From contig OZ231126.1 in the NCBI GenBank assembly GCA_965153355.1, forward strand, positions 84,134,001 through 84,198,000: a DNA stretch of 64,000 nucleotides, given 5' to 3'. A program made the translations under genes and the position numbers. The notes under the pieces were generated by a model. That model searched no databases. It was not told the origin of the DNA and worked only from the letters and a program-made list of their open reading frames with translations. The DNA comes from Flaccisagitta enflata. Its lineage: Eukaryota > Chaetognatha > Sagittoidea > Aphragmophora. Below are positions 13,234 through 25,249 of the stretch, piece by piece. Position 1 is the stretch's first letter. The number at the start of each line of letters is the position of its first letter.

Positions 13234-13424
13234 AAAAACTGTTGTACATGCTGTATTTTTTAATCCTTTAGTACTGCCCCTGCCCAACTGTCAGCGACTT
13301 TGTCCTGTATTGGGCTTGTTCCGTACATCAAATAAGCGTTCCATACATCAATCTTGCGTAACGAACGCGAAAACAATGAAATCACCGAGAAGCGAAAATT
13401 AAAGCAAAACCGAATCAAAATGAA

Positions 13425-13572
13425 ACAGGGCCGGATACACGGCAGGACAGTCGCGGTCGCTTGGGCAGCGGCAGTAATGCAAAAACCGCTCGCAATTCAG
13501 AAATATTACGTATGGACGGACCGACGGACCGACACAGCAAAGTGTAGAGTCGGTGTCCGCGACTAAAAAATG
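13425..13572 (-). mobile_element. Family 1 element, short subtype
   Basis: GGGCCGGATACACGGCAGGAC, GGCAGCGGCAGTAATGC, AAAAACCGCTCGCAATTCAG and GGACGGACCGACGGACC, ending GTCGGTGTCCGCGACT. The same short subtype occurs at 22412-22550 and 43971-44106. Confidence 0.8.
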
Positions 13573-13687
13573 AAGACGGAAAATTCGAAAAAGTTGATAC
13601 CTTCTTCATGAATCCCCAATAGAGAATGTAGAATACAACGAAGAACATCATCTGCAGCTGATGAGCACACGCATTTGATCGCACTCA

Positions 13688-13688
<1 letters not shown>

Positions 13689-13744
<56 letters not shown>
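13689..13744. repeat. (CT)n microsatellite
   Basis: About 55 bp of CT dinucleotide. Confidence 0.97.
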
Positions 13745-13746
<2 letters not shown>

Positions 13747-14330
13747 GTTCCGAACACACACACGAACACACACACACCCCAAAGAGTCAGAGACAAACCC
13801 GATCAGAGCTCAAATCTGCGAATGCCTCTGAAAAGCCGAAACGAAACCCTCGCAGCATCTCGCATTCCGATTCCATTCAATCTCTGTCCCTCTATTCCAT
13901 CGTGTGCGTGCGACAACCGGCTCTACGCTACCGATTCTCATTGGTCCATTTTATAAGGCCGCTACCGAAATAACAACGAGGGTGAAACCCGATTGGTCGA
14001 GAGAAGCGAATATGAGGCCCCTTTATTGGTCATTTATAATGCCATTTATGAGGTGCGAATGATGTTGGAGGAAATCGGGTTGAGACTGCGCCTGAGAAAG
14101 GGGGACAAAGAAAAAAAAGAGGTAGAAACCCGAGGATAGGCTGGAGGGGGTGGAGTAGAAAGCAAGAAAGGGGGGGCGTAGAACGCTGAGGGGAAAAATA
14201 CTTATGAGGAATGGTCGGATGTCGTGACATCGACCCCGGTTATTTTCTGTAATGCCAGGAAAGCAACAAATATTGTAGGGTTTAGGCCGAACTGCCGGTC
14301 CTTGCGCCATCAGCAGATGATGATAAATAA
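13745..14330. promoter_or_regulatory. Candidate CCAAT-rich promoter region
   Basis: Non-repetitive, relatively CpG-rich sequence in a repeat landscape. It has three ATTGGTC elements (inverted CCAAT boxes) near 13939, 13992 and 14024. A TTTTATAAGG TATA-like motif lies near 13949 and TTTATAAT near 14033. Clustered CCAAT boxes with 30-50-bp spacing are typical of NF-Y-bound promoters in animals. No adjacent gene could be joined to it. Assignment as a promoter is inference. Confidence 0.3.
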
Positions 14331-14354
14331 GGAGGGGACCAGTACCGAAAGGGG

Positions 14355-14727
14355 TACGCTCCTTTTATGAGTGAGGACAAAGTTTATAAGGACGAGGCTG
14401 AAATTTTGCCAAAAATTAAGGACATTTTAAGGACAAAACTCAGCCTCAGATTTGTAAAAAAAGAAAATTTGATTTTTTACACATACTCTAGAAAATTACA
14501 ACATTTTTTGTTTACTGACATTTTTTTTTTTAGTAACTATCATATCTAACTTGTATTTACGCATACTGAACAAAAGTAATTCCAAAAAAATATAATATAA
14601 TCATAAGAAAATTTTTTTAGAAATATTAAGGACACGCTAAGACATTTCAGCCTGAAATTTACAATAATTTAAGGACATTCCAGGCTCAGAAAAATTTTAC
14701 TGGTCCTTAAAAACTGAAAAGAGTGTA
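14355..14727. mobile_element. TACAC-family MITE, diverged
   Basis: Ends TACGCTCCTTTT and AAAAGAGTGTA are imperfect inverted repeats. Subterminal GGACAAAGTTTATAAGGACG and GGACATTCCAGGCTCAG, and internal TTAAGGACA/CAGCCTCAGATTTG motifs, match the TACAC family at 47.2 and 59.2 kb with GGAC in place of GAAC. The outer TA is consistent with TA insertion. Confidence 0.65.
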
Positions 14728-14749
14728 GTTGCATTGACTAGATAGACGA

Positions 14750-14802
14750 ATATGGAAAATGGGAAAAAAGGGAAGGAAGGAAAGAAAGAAAAAAAGAAAC
14801 TT

Positions 14803-14878
<76 letters not shown>

Positions 14879-14970
14879 AAAAGAAAGAAAAAAAGAAAGA
14901 AATAAAGGAAGAGAAAATAAAGAAATAAAACATCCGACGTCAAAGAAAGAAAGAAAGAAAGAAAAAATGA

Positions 14971-15020
<50 letters not shown>

Positions 15021-15088
15021 GAAAGAAAGATGGACAGAAAGATAGAAAGAAAAGAATAATGAGTGCGAAAAGACAACATCAAACATCA

Positions 15089-15152
<64 letters not shown>

Positions 15153-15271
15153 AGGAAGGAAGGAAGGAAAGAAATGAAACATCAGACTTCAAAGAAAGAA
15201 AGAAAGGTGAAAAAAGGAAAACATCAGACATCAAGTAAAGAAAAAAAAAGAAAAACAGAAAGAAAGAAAAA

Positions 15272-15322
<51 letters not shown>

Positions 15323-15343
15323 CAAAAGGGAAGAAAGCAAAAG

Positions 15344-15394
<51 letters not shown>

Positions 15395-15443
15395 ACGAAC
15401 GAAAACATCAAAGAAGAAACCATCAAAAATATCAGTTGGGAAA

Positions 15444-15490
<47 letters not shown>

Positions 15491-15511
15491 CAAAAGGGAA
15501 GAAAGCAAAAG

Positions 15512-15554
<43 letters not shown>

Positions 15555-15606
15555 ACGAACGAAAACATCAAAGAAGAAACCATCAAAAATATCAGTTGGG
15601 AAAAAG
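14750..15606. repeat. About 850-bp (GAAA)n homopurine array with 160-bp higher-order unit
   Basis: GAAA tetranucleotides are broken by short ACATCAGAC/TCAAAGAAAG spacers. A block of GAACGAACGAAAACATC, AAAGAAGAAACCATC and AAAAATATCAGTTGGG occurs at about 15393 and again at about 15553, so the last segment is a 160-bp tandem duplication. Lys/Arg/Glu- and Phe/Leu/Ser-rich frames here are artefacts. Confidence 0.95.
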
Positions 15607-17166
15607 ATGCGGCTTTGGCTTCCGATGAGCAAAAGAGGCAAAAACTCAACAGATTGAGACTGAAGGCATTTCTAGTCAGGGATCTTAAAGAAGTGTAGGG
15701 TAAAAATTTCCAAACAGCTCTGGAACTTCACTATTCTGACATATTTTTTCGTGCTGAACACGAATCTGACCTCCATTTTGGAATATTTTTTGGGCCCCCC
15801 TTTCAAAAATCCAATTTTTTGCCATTTTTAGGGTAAAAATGCACTTTTTAGCTATTTGGAGTTCACTGTTGACACCCAGTTGCGTTTTTCAGTTGAACCT
15901 AACAAGAACTGGAGTATATACACAGTTTACGAGAGTTTGGCGGCCATTCGGGGACTGTAACTGGCCAAAAACAGGCCAAAAATGGCCCAAAAAAGCCAAA
16001 AACCCCATTTTTTCTCAAAAAATGAGTGTTATTTAAGAATTTCTTGCCAAACACACTCAATTAGGTCAGAATAAGGACAAATGTACTCATTGAGAGCTTT
16101 TAGTACTGCTACGGGGGTAATAACAGGCCAAAAACAGGCCAAAAATGGCCCAAAATGGCCAAAATTGGCATTTTCAACATATAGATCATTGTTATCCGGA
16201 ATGTTTTCACTTTTCTCACCCAATCCAGTCAGAACTAGATCAAATATACTCATTGACAGCTTTATAAACAAATATGGGGGCCACAACAGGCCAAAAACAG
16301 GCCAAAAACGGCCCCAGATGGTCAAAATCGGCATTTTCATCTCATGTATCATTGTTATTCAGGATTTTTTCCCCAATCTCACTCAATGCAGTCAGAACAA
16401 GGTCAGATATACTCATCGAGAATTTTGGAAACTGATACTGGGGCTTCAAGAGGCCAAAAACAGGCCAAAAATGTCCTAAAATGGCCAAAATCGCTGTTTT
16501 CATCTGATAGATCGTTGTTATTCAGAATTTTTTCGCCAATCTTACTCAATGCAGTCAGAACTAGGTCAAATATAGTCATTGAGAGCTTTGGAAACTGATA
16601 ACGGGGCCATAACAGGCCAAAAATGGCCTAAAATGGCCAAAAAAGACATTTTCATCTAAATTATTAAAGCTCTTTGGAATTTTTTTTTAAATCTCACTCA
16701 ATCCAGTCAGAATTAGGACAAAAATACTCATCGAGAGCTTTAAACACTGATTCCGGGGTCATAACAGGCCAAAAACAGGCCAAAAATGGGCTAAAATGGC
16801 CTAATTCTGCATTTTCATCAGGCAGATCATTGTTATTCAGAATTTTTTAGCCAATCTCACTGAACACAGTCAGAATAAGGTCAAATATACTCATTGAGAG
16901 CTGTGAAAACTGATACCGGGGCCATAGCAGGCCAAAAACAGGCCAAAATTGGGCTGAAATGGCCTAAATCTGCATTTCCATGAAATAGATCATCGTTAAT
17001 CAGAACTTTTTTTGCGTATCTCACTCCATCAATTCAGAACTAGATCAAATATACTCCTTGACAGCTTTGGACGCTAAAACTTGGGTCCTAATAGGCCAAA
17101 AACAGGTCAAAAAATGGCCTAGAATATCCTAAATCTGCCTTTCCTTCAAATAGATCATAGTTTTTG

Positions 17167-17598
17167 AGCAGCGGTCCCGAAGGGGACAATGTCCTGTAGA
17201 ACACAGGGGGATTTTCGCTCATTTGTACGTGCGTGCCTTCCCCCCCCCCAGCCTCGAGGCTCAAATCCCAGCGTCAAGCTAAAATCCGGACCTCAAGGCT
17301 GAAATCCCAGGTTCAAGGCTTAAATCCCAGCCTTGAGGCTCAAATCCACAGCTCAGCGCTCAAGTCCAAGACTCAAGGCTCAAATCCCAGCCTCAAGTCT
17401 AAAATCTCATCCTCAAGGCTCAAACCCCAGCCTCGAGACTCAAATCCCAACCTTCAGGCTCAAATCCTAGCCTTGAGGCTCAGATCCCAGCCTTAAGCCT
17501 CAAATCCCAGCCTAGAGGCTCAAATCCCAGCCTTGATGCTCAAAAACTCAATTGGGCAAAAGTTCTACAAGACATCATGCCCTTTGGGGCCGCTGCCC
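17167..17598. mobile_element. Family 2 element nested in family 3
   Basis: Left end GCAGCGGTCCCGAAGGGGAC and GTCCTGTAGAACACAGG. The internal array is of about 20 bp (GAGGCTCAAATCCCAGCCTT), with about 14 units. The right end has TTCTACAAGACATCATGCCC, then TTTGGGGCCGCTGCCC. A family 2 outer arm (reverse complement of GGTCAGCGATACCC) follows at about 17625-17680. Confidence 0.82.
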
Positions 17599-17691
17599 TG
17601 CTACCCATCACCTACAATCACTTATATACAAAGCAGGGCAAAGGGTATCGCTGACCACATATTGCCCTTGGGCAACTGGTTCAGAATCTTT

Positions 17692-17785
17692 AGGTCGCGT
17701 GCTACGCGTCTCTAAACCCTGCTATGTCGGTCCATTGGTTGGTTGGTTGGTCAGTCGGTTGGTCAGTCAGTCGGTTGGTCCCTTT
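17692..17785 (+). mobile_element. Family 1 head fragment
   Basis: GGTCGCGTGCTACGCGTCTC hairpin-like head and TGCTATGTCGGTCC, then GGTTGGTTGGTTGG and GTCAGTCGGTTGG units. It is cut off by a family 2 end at 17787. Confidence 0.7.
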
Positions 17786-17786
17786 T

Positions 17787-18399
17787 GGGCAGCCGCCCTG
17801 AAGGGGACAAAGTCCTGTAGAACACAGGACTTTTGTTCATCCGTTTGTACATTGGCCCTCCCCTCATAAGGCCCCTCAGGCCTCAAATCTGGCCTCTGAG
17901 ACCTCAAATCTGACCTCTCAAGCCTCAAATCCAGCCTCTCAGGCCTCAAATCCAGCATCTCACACCTCAAATCTGGCCTCTCACGCCTCAAATCTGGCCT
18001 CTCACGCCTCAAATCCAACTTCTCAGGCCTCAAACCTGGCCTCTCAGGCCTTAAATTAGGCTTCTCGGGCCTCGAATCAAATCTCTCAGGCCTCAAACCT
18101 GGCCTCTCAGGCCTCCAAATTAAATCTCAAGCTATGTAAGCCTCAATTTATTGCTCTCAGGCTTCCAATCAGCCTTCAAACCTTTCAAGCCATATTCCAG
18201 CTTTCTCAAGCCTCAAGTCAGCCCAATCAAGCTTCCAGTTGGCATTCTCAGGCCTTACATCAGCCTTCTGAGACCTCAGGTTAGGTTCTTGCAAGCCTTC
18301 AGTCAACCCTCTACAGCATCTCATCCAGCACAACTGAGCAGGACAGACAAAAGTCCCCCTGTGTTCTACAGGACTATGTCCCCTCCAGGGCCGCTGCCC
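17787..18399. mobile_element. Family 2 element nested in family 3
   Basis: Left end GGGCAGCCGCCCTGAAGGGG and AGTCCTGTAGAACACAGG. Right end CCTGTGTTCTACAGGAC, then CCAGGGCCGCTGCCC. Between them are about 20 units of a 20-21-bp array (CTCAGGCCTCAAATCTGGCC) that decay to the right. No coding potential; open frames over the array are artefacts. Confidence 0.85.
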
Positions 18400-18479
18400 A
18401 AAAAGCCCACCCCGGTTACACTCAAACCAGCAGGTGGCAGGTACCCCGTTTTCACACATTGGGCTCGTGTTCGACGGAC

Positions 18480-18931
<452 letters not shown>

Positions 18932-19185
18932 CCTCATTTCGACAAAAGTTTTTATTACATCTTGAATGACTAAAACCGCCAGGTTTCAAGTTTTTTTTTT
19001 TTTCAATGTGAGGAAACAAAATTTGACATTTTTTCCCGTCTTTAGTCGCATGTCCCATTTAGTAGGTTCAGTCATCCATTGAATGTCATATATTTCGCCG
19101 TGTGGTCACAGCAGAACATAAAAGTTATACATCACACAATCAAAGCAAAACCGTAAACAAAGAAACAGAATAGTCGCAAAAGCGT

Positions 19186-19700
19186 TAGATGGTCAGCGGT
19201 ACCCGTTGCCCCTTTGTGAGTGTATGTGGATGTGAGGTAGTAAGAGGGGGCCGATGACCTATGCTGTCTTTATTTGAGCCTTGAGGCTGGGATTTGAGCC
19301 TTGAGGCTGGGATTTGAGCCTCAAGGTTTGAATTTGAGCCTAAAGGCTGGGATTTGAGCTTTGAGGCTGGGATTTTAGCCTTGAGGCTAGGATTTAAGCC
19401 TCAAGACTAGGATTTAAGCTTCAAGGCTGGGATTTTAGCCTCAAGGCTGGGATTTGAGCCTCAAGATTGGGATTTGAGCCTCGAGACTGAGATTTGAGCC
19501 TGGAGACTGCGATTTGAGGCTTGAGGCTGGGATTTGAGCCTCAAGGCTAGGATTTAAGCCTCAAGGCTGGGATTTGAGCTTTGAGGCTGGGATTTGAGCC
19601 TCAAGGCTAGGATTTGAGCCGGGGGGGGTACATAGAAGAAGAAGGAGAAATTTCCCCTGTGTGAAAGCATAGGTCATCGGCCCCTTCGGGGCCGCGGCCC
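19186..19700. mobile_element. Family 2 element with 20-bp array
   Basis: Outer arm GATGGTCAGCGGTACCCG, left end GAGGGGGCCGATGACCTATG, then about 18 copies of GAGCCTCAAGGCTGGGATTT (19270-19625). The right end is GTGTGAAAGCATAGGTCATC, then GGCCCCTTCGGGGCCGCGGCC. The right end is shared with the 12.3-kb element. Confidence 0.82.
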
Positions 19701-19730
19701 AAAAAGGAAAAAAAAATCAGTAGTTAAATA

Positions 19731-19802
19731 GTGTAGAGCAGTTGGTAGAGTTGCTTGATCACCGAGTTGGATGACCGACTGAGTTTGAAGCGAAAGGAAG
19801 AG
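19731..19802 (+). other. tRNA-like promoter remnant
   Basis: AGAGCAGTTGGTAGAG (19735-19750) resembles a tRNA box A. GAGTTTGAAGC about 45 bp downstream is a weak box B match. A complete cloverleaf could not be drawn, so it is at most a decayed tRNA or a SINE head. Confidence 0.2.
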
Positions 19803-21571
19803 CGATCCATTAGTAACTTGGTATTTGAATTTGCACGTAGTTGGCTCAACAGCTTTCTTGTCCATTCGTACATACACTCAAAATTCCCTACCCTCCCGGC
19901 GCCTCTTGAGCCCTGATCCTGCCCTCCCTAGCCTTCATTCAGCCCTCCTGTTAGTCCATTTGTCCGTCCATCTGTCTATCCATCCCCCTCAGGCTCTCTC
20001 AGGTCTGAGATCCGCCGACTCAGGCCTGAAATTCCCAAAATTAACATAATAATTTGAACAACAATGATTTAATTGATGAAAATGCCAATTTTGGCCATTT
20101 TAGCCCATTTTTGGCCAGCTTTTGGCCTGTTACGGCCACTGTATCAGTACTCGAATCTCTCAGTAAGTATTTTTGTCCTAGTTCTGACTAGATTGAGTGA
20201 GATCTACAAAAAAATCTGAACAATTATGATATTTGAGATGAAAATATCAATTTAGGCCATTTTAGCCCAATTTTGGCATGTTTTTGGCCGGTATCAGTTC
20301 TCACAGCTCTTAATGAGTATATTTGTCCTTATTCTAACTGAAATGAGTGAGATTGGCTAAAAAATTTTGAATAACAATGATCTGCCCAATGAAAATGCAG
20401 AATTAGGCCTATTTAGCCCATTTTGGCCCATTTTTTGCCTGTTTTTGGCCTGTTATGACCCTGGAATAAGTGTCCAAAGCTCTCAATGAGTATTTTTGTC
20501 CTAGTTCTGACTAGATTGAGCGAGATTTACAAAAAAATTCCAAAGAGCTTTGATATTTTGGATGAAAATGTCGATTTTGGCCATTTTAGGCCATTTTTGG
20601 CCTGTTTTTGGCCTGTTATGGCCCCGATATCAGTTTCCAAAGCTCTCAATGAGTTTATTTGACCTAGTTCTAACTTCATTGAGTGAGATTGGCAAAAAAA
20701 TTCTGAATAACAATGATCTATCAAATGAAAACATTGATTTTGGCCATTTTAGGCCATTTTTGGCCTGTTTTTGGCCTCTTGTGGCGCTGGTATCAGTTTC
20801 CAAAGCTCTCGATGAGTATATTAGACGTTGTTCTGACTGCATTGAGTGAGATTGGGGAAAAAATCCTGAATAACAATGATATATGAGATGAAAATGCCGA
20901 TTTTGACCATCTTAGGCCATTTTTGGCCTGTTTTTGGCCTGTTGTGGCCCCCGTATTAGTTTTCAAAGCTCTCAATGAGTATATTTGATCTAGTTCTGAC
21001 TGGATTGGGTGAGATAAGTGAAAAAATTCCGAATAACTATGATCTATCTGATAAAAATGCTGATTTTGGCCATTTTGGGCCATTTTTGGCCTGTTTTTGG
21101 CCTGTTAGTACCTCTGTGTCAGCATGCAAAGCTCTCAATGAGTATATTTGTCCTTATTCTGACCTAATTGAGTGTGTTTGGCAAGAAATTCTAAAAAAAC
21201 ACTCATTTTTTGAGAAAAAAATGGGTTTTTTGGCTTTTTTGGGCCATTTTTGGCCTGTTTTTGGCCAGTTACAGTCCCCGAATGGCCGCCAAACTCTCGT
21301 AAACTGTGTATATACTCCAGTTCTTGTTAGGTTCAACTGAAAAACGCAACTGGGTGTCAACAGTGAACTCCAAATAGCTAGAAAGTGCATTTTTACCCTA
21401 AAAATGGCAAAAAATTGGATTTTTGAAAGGGGGGCCCAAAAAATATTCCAAAATGGAGGTCAGATTCGTGTTCAGCACGAAAAAATATGTCAGAATAGTG
21501 AAGTTCCAGAGCTGTTTGGAAATTTTTACCCTTCACTTTAGTTTCTGCCGCTAAGATCCCTGACTATCTAG

Positions 21572-22128
21572 GGAAACAAAGAGAATCATTCGTGCTCTGC
21601 GTCGGCGGCTACATTCCACGAGGCGATCGAGAGAATCACTCGGTCCATCCGCATCACATGGCCGCCTTCCACGTCAGAGAGCCCCGTCGTGGGTCGAGGA
21701 TATCAGCCTTGAGAAGCTCCATCCTCAGCCGGTGTTTCCGTCGCTCGGGTGCAGCGAGTAGGGACAACGACGGCGAACTAAGCATCAAGGAAAACTCCAA
21801 AAGTATGAACAGAAGGAACCAAGACTACGACGACGAGCACGGAGGGTTATCACAAAACAGTACGCCCGAACCCCGACGTTACACGGTTCATAGCGTCGAT
21901 GCCGTGCGGCTGTTGTCATCGAAAGAATCATCGACTCGGCGACAACACACCGACTCTGCCTATCAAACCGTCCACGCCGGAATCCACGGAGAGGTCATTA
22001 GACGGAGTCAGACTAACCTTACTCAATTGCTGTTTCCGACGCCGTCCGCATTGCCACTGACGCCCAACGGCGTCGCTGCCATTCAGTCGTGGGATTCGGA
22101 TCAGTTACCGGGAACTGTTTCAGACTAA
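21572..22128 (+). CDS. Exon-like ORF, unknown protein C-terminus
   Basis: GC-rich open frame with codon use like ARMC9 (many CG-ending and CGN codons) and varied composition. It lies directly after the family 3 right end and ends in TAA-bounded VSD at 22128. The frame is open upstream without an ATG through the element border. The first Met is at 21658 (MAAFHVREPRRG). That suggests either a last exon with an acceptor near 21571 (CTATCTAG) or a short single-exon protein. The sequence is Arg/Ser-rich, with KSMNRRNQDYDDEHGG, TPEPRRYTVHSVDAVRLL and RQHTDSAYQTVHAGI. It reads like a cytoplasmic tail or disordered region; no domain recognised. Confidence 0.42.
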
Positions 22129-22231
22129 TTGAGCCATTTCAATTTATGTCGGATTCACAACTCAGAGAAATATGTTTATTCCATCGTGACAAAAAATAGT
22201 CATCACCTAAAATGTTCTTTCAATCCCTTAA

Positions 22232-22346
<115 letters not shown>

Positions 22347-22411
22347 CGTTTGCGTTTTTCCCCACGCGTTTTTCTTTCCTGTCTTTAGTCTGCTTTGTTG
22401 CTTTTACTTCA

Positions 22412-22552
22412 AACAAGGCTGGATACACGGCAGGACAGTCGCGGACGGTTGGGCAGGGGCCGTGATGCAAAAACCGCTCGAAGTTCAGAAATATTTGTTA
22501 CGTACCGACCGACACGCCAAGGTGTAGAGTTGCGTGTCCGCGACTAAAAATA
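22412..22552 (-). mobile_element. Family 1 element, short subtype
   Basis: CAAGGCTGGATACACGGCAG, GGTTGGGCAGGGGCCGTG, AAAAACCGCTCGAAGTTCAG and GTACCGACCGACACG, ending TTGCGTGTCCGCGACTAAAA. Confidence 0.82.
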
Positions 22553-22890
22553 CATATATTGTTTCCACTGTCAGGGGCTTTTGATTGCATACAATATCCG
22601 ACAGACGGACTGCTGATTATGCCAATGAGTCGTTAGGGTTTTACCGTTTCGACTCATTTTTGTCTTTCTTGGCTATCTTAGCAATTGATGATAAAAGTGA
22701 TCAAAATTTAACCTTTTGTTCTTTCCTCACTTAAGAAAATGGGCTATCTAGCGAAGACAAAAAAACGCATTAACTACCCTTTTGTTTACTCATCTTGGCA
22801 TTCTGAAGGAAAGTCTCGTCTAACGTGTTCCCTTCTTTTGCACCATAAAGCGGAAAAAGATGACGTAAAACGTTTCGTTTGATCATTTTT
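22553..22890. other. No recognisable gene
   Basis: Unique spacer. Nothing supportable. Confidence 0.45.
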
Positions 22891-22894
22891 GTTG

Positions 22895-23065
22895 CATCCA
22901 TCCATTCATTCATTCATTCATTCATTCATTCATTCATTCATTCATTCATTCATTCATTCATTCATTCGTTCATTCATTCATTCATTTATTCATTCATTGA
23001 CCCGTTTTATTCATTTCTTTCATTTCAGTTATTCATTCAATCATTCACTCCATTCATCCATTCGT
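22895..23065. repeat. (CATT)n microsatellite
   Basis: About 25 CATT units, decaying after 22985. Confidence 0.96.
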
Positions 23066-23154
23066 TTGCTTATTGCCATTAGCCATAAGCAGCCCTCTTA
23101 AAAATGTTTTCCTTCCGAGTAGCATGATTTTGCCCTTCAAGTCTTCCGACATGA

Positions 23155-23297
23155 ACAAGGCCGTATGTATGGCAGCATTAGTCACAGACGGGTGGGCAGG
23201 AGTGGAAAACCTGAAAAAGTGACTTTGTAACGGATTGACAGACGGACCAACGGACCAAAAAGTAGCTTAAAGAGTCGCATGTCCGCAACTAAAAATC
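23155..23297 (-). mobile_element. Family 1 element, 8.1-kb subtype
   Basis: AAGGCCGTATGTATGGCAGC, CAGACGGGTGGGCAGGAGTG, GACAGACGGACCAACGGACC and AGAGTCGCATGTCCGCAACT. Closest to the copy at 8128-8275. Confidence 0.8.
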
Positions 23298-23465
23298 TAA
23301 CTCCACTTATGAAAATACAAAAACAGAAACCCTAATCTTTTTCTATTATTGACAAAAACATAGGAGAAAATTATCCTTACTTAACTGACTGCCTGAAAAA
23401 AAAATACATTCCTCACTGAAAATACTAGTTTAAAAAAAATCATGATGCTTACATTTGCATATTAA
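23298..23465. other. No recognisable gene
   Basis: AT-rich spacer without features. Confidence 0.4.
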
Positions 23466-23942
<477 letters not shown>

Positions 23943-24054
23943 GAGTAGCGGCGCTACCCGCTACTCCACTTTTAAGAGGGCTGGCCATAAGTTTGTGAGC
24001 CATGATGGATATATATATATTATCACTGGATTTTTTTCCTGTTTATCCCCCCCC

Positions 24055-24317
24055 CCCTCAATTCAGCTTTCAAGAATAGAGGAAATTTCAGCCTTGATCA
24101 AGTTGATGCCCAAATCCATTCCTCAAGGCCCAAATCCCAGCCTCGAGGATCAAATCCCAGCATCTAGGCTCAAATCCCAGCATCACATTTCAGCCCTAGG
24201 ATCTAAATCCCTGCCACCAAGTCTCAGCCCAAAGGCCTACATCCCAACCACCAGAAGGAGAACAACGCTTTTTGGGCAGCGGCCCCGAAGGAGACGAAGT
24301 CCTGTAGAACACAGGGA
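24055..24317. mobile_element. Family 2 fragment
   Basis: Degenerate 20-bp units (AGGCCCAAATCCCAGCCTCG, 24100-24250) are followed by GGGCAGCGGCCCCGAAGGAG and GTCCTGTAGAACACAGGG. Only one terminal motif is present, with the array on its outer side. The copy is truncated or rearranged. Confidence 0.65.
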
Positions 24318-25135
24318 ATGCAATGTGATTTTGTCTATTTCAAGCAGTACAGTATCACTGCCAAACAAATGTACGAAAATTTGCTTGCTTTGCACATGGT
24401 TGACCCATCTGATCATGAAATTATAACTGTGGTAAATATCTATAGGGGTTGTCGCATTGGGGAAATTATTGAGATATTACATTGGGAATATCTCGATGAT
24501 ATCTAGATAATACGACCAATGCGACAACCCCTTTAGTTGCTTCTGAGTCAGAGGGAAATCAAGATGCGAATAAGCAGGCCAAGAGGTCTTGGGCACCTGT
24601 GGAGGAGCCTCTGAGAGACTTCAGTTGGCCATTACAAGAAGAAAAATTTGTTATCACATCGCAGGAAGATGGCTGGAATCTTGGATTGTTGCAATCATAT
24701 GATCCGCAACAAGACAGCATTTATGTGCAAGCGCTTGCCACACTGAAAACCAGAGCAAAAGATGATCAAGGGAAAACATATTGGATCTATCCCAGTGAGG
24801 AAAATTTTGATGACTTTGAAAGGAAGCACATCCTTTAAATCAGACCTTCAGTTACTCTGGCAAAAAATGTCAAAAGGAAAGATTTGGTTTTTGCACTACT
24901 TAATTGTGAGGTCATTGAAGCTATGTGGGGACAACTGATTGGCTCAAATGGATCAGAGTAATGTTTGAAGGTGCTATTTACTCATATTGTAGAAAACAGT
25001 ATTTAGTACTCTTTGAGAGAGCTCTTTTGTTTCAAAAAGGTTTTAGTTTGGCGAAACAATTGTTCAATGACTATGATACATTTTCAAAAAAGCTTGCATA
25101 TGAAATAATTATATGATTTAAGTAATCCAACCCCA
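24318..25135 (+). pseudogene. Decayed ORF of a probable transposable element
   Basis: An open frame 24318-24440 (ending HEIITVVNI) is broken by a 95-bp MITE. Its frame resumes at 24536 and runs to a stop at 24838, then continues to about 24959 before further stops. Features include EKFVITSQEDGWNLGLLQSY, a Trp/Pro-containing WIYPSEENFDDFERKHIL, and, after the stop, KRKDLVFALLNCEVIEAMW. The layout resembles a C-terminal module seen in transposon-linked hypothetical proteins of invertebrates, a weak recollection rather than an identification. A family 3 right end follows at 25250, so it may be part of a longer family 3 copy. It is flanked upstream by a family 2 end. Confidence 0.5.
24441..24535. 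mobile_element. 95-bp MITE inside the ORF remnant
   Basis: Inverted 20-bp ends TATAGGGGTTGTCGCATTGG and CCAATGCGACAACCCCTTTA (one mismatch) around an AT-rich, partly palindromic core. The flanking frames join exactly across this interval, consistent with a recent insertion. Confidence 0.78.
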
Positions 25136-25249
25136 CACTCTGCACTCAGATTTTTCTATGCATTCATTTTATATGCCATTTTCCCCTAACCATTTATCGC
25201 CACCTCAGCCTGATGAGCCTGCCCATAATGGATTATTTGTTAGACTAGA

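Noticed and set aside
13675-13956. 93-codon frame across the CT repeat at 13.7 kb
   Set aside because: The first third is a CT microsatellite; the remainder has no family match and overlaps the candidate promoter.
15063-15698. 211-codon Lys/Arg/Glu frame
   Set aside because: Product of the GAAA array; no non-repeat protein content except a few terminal codons.
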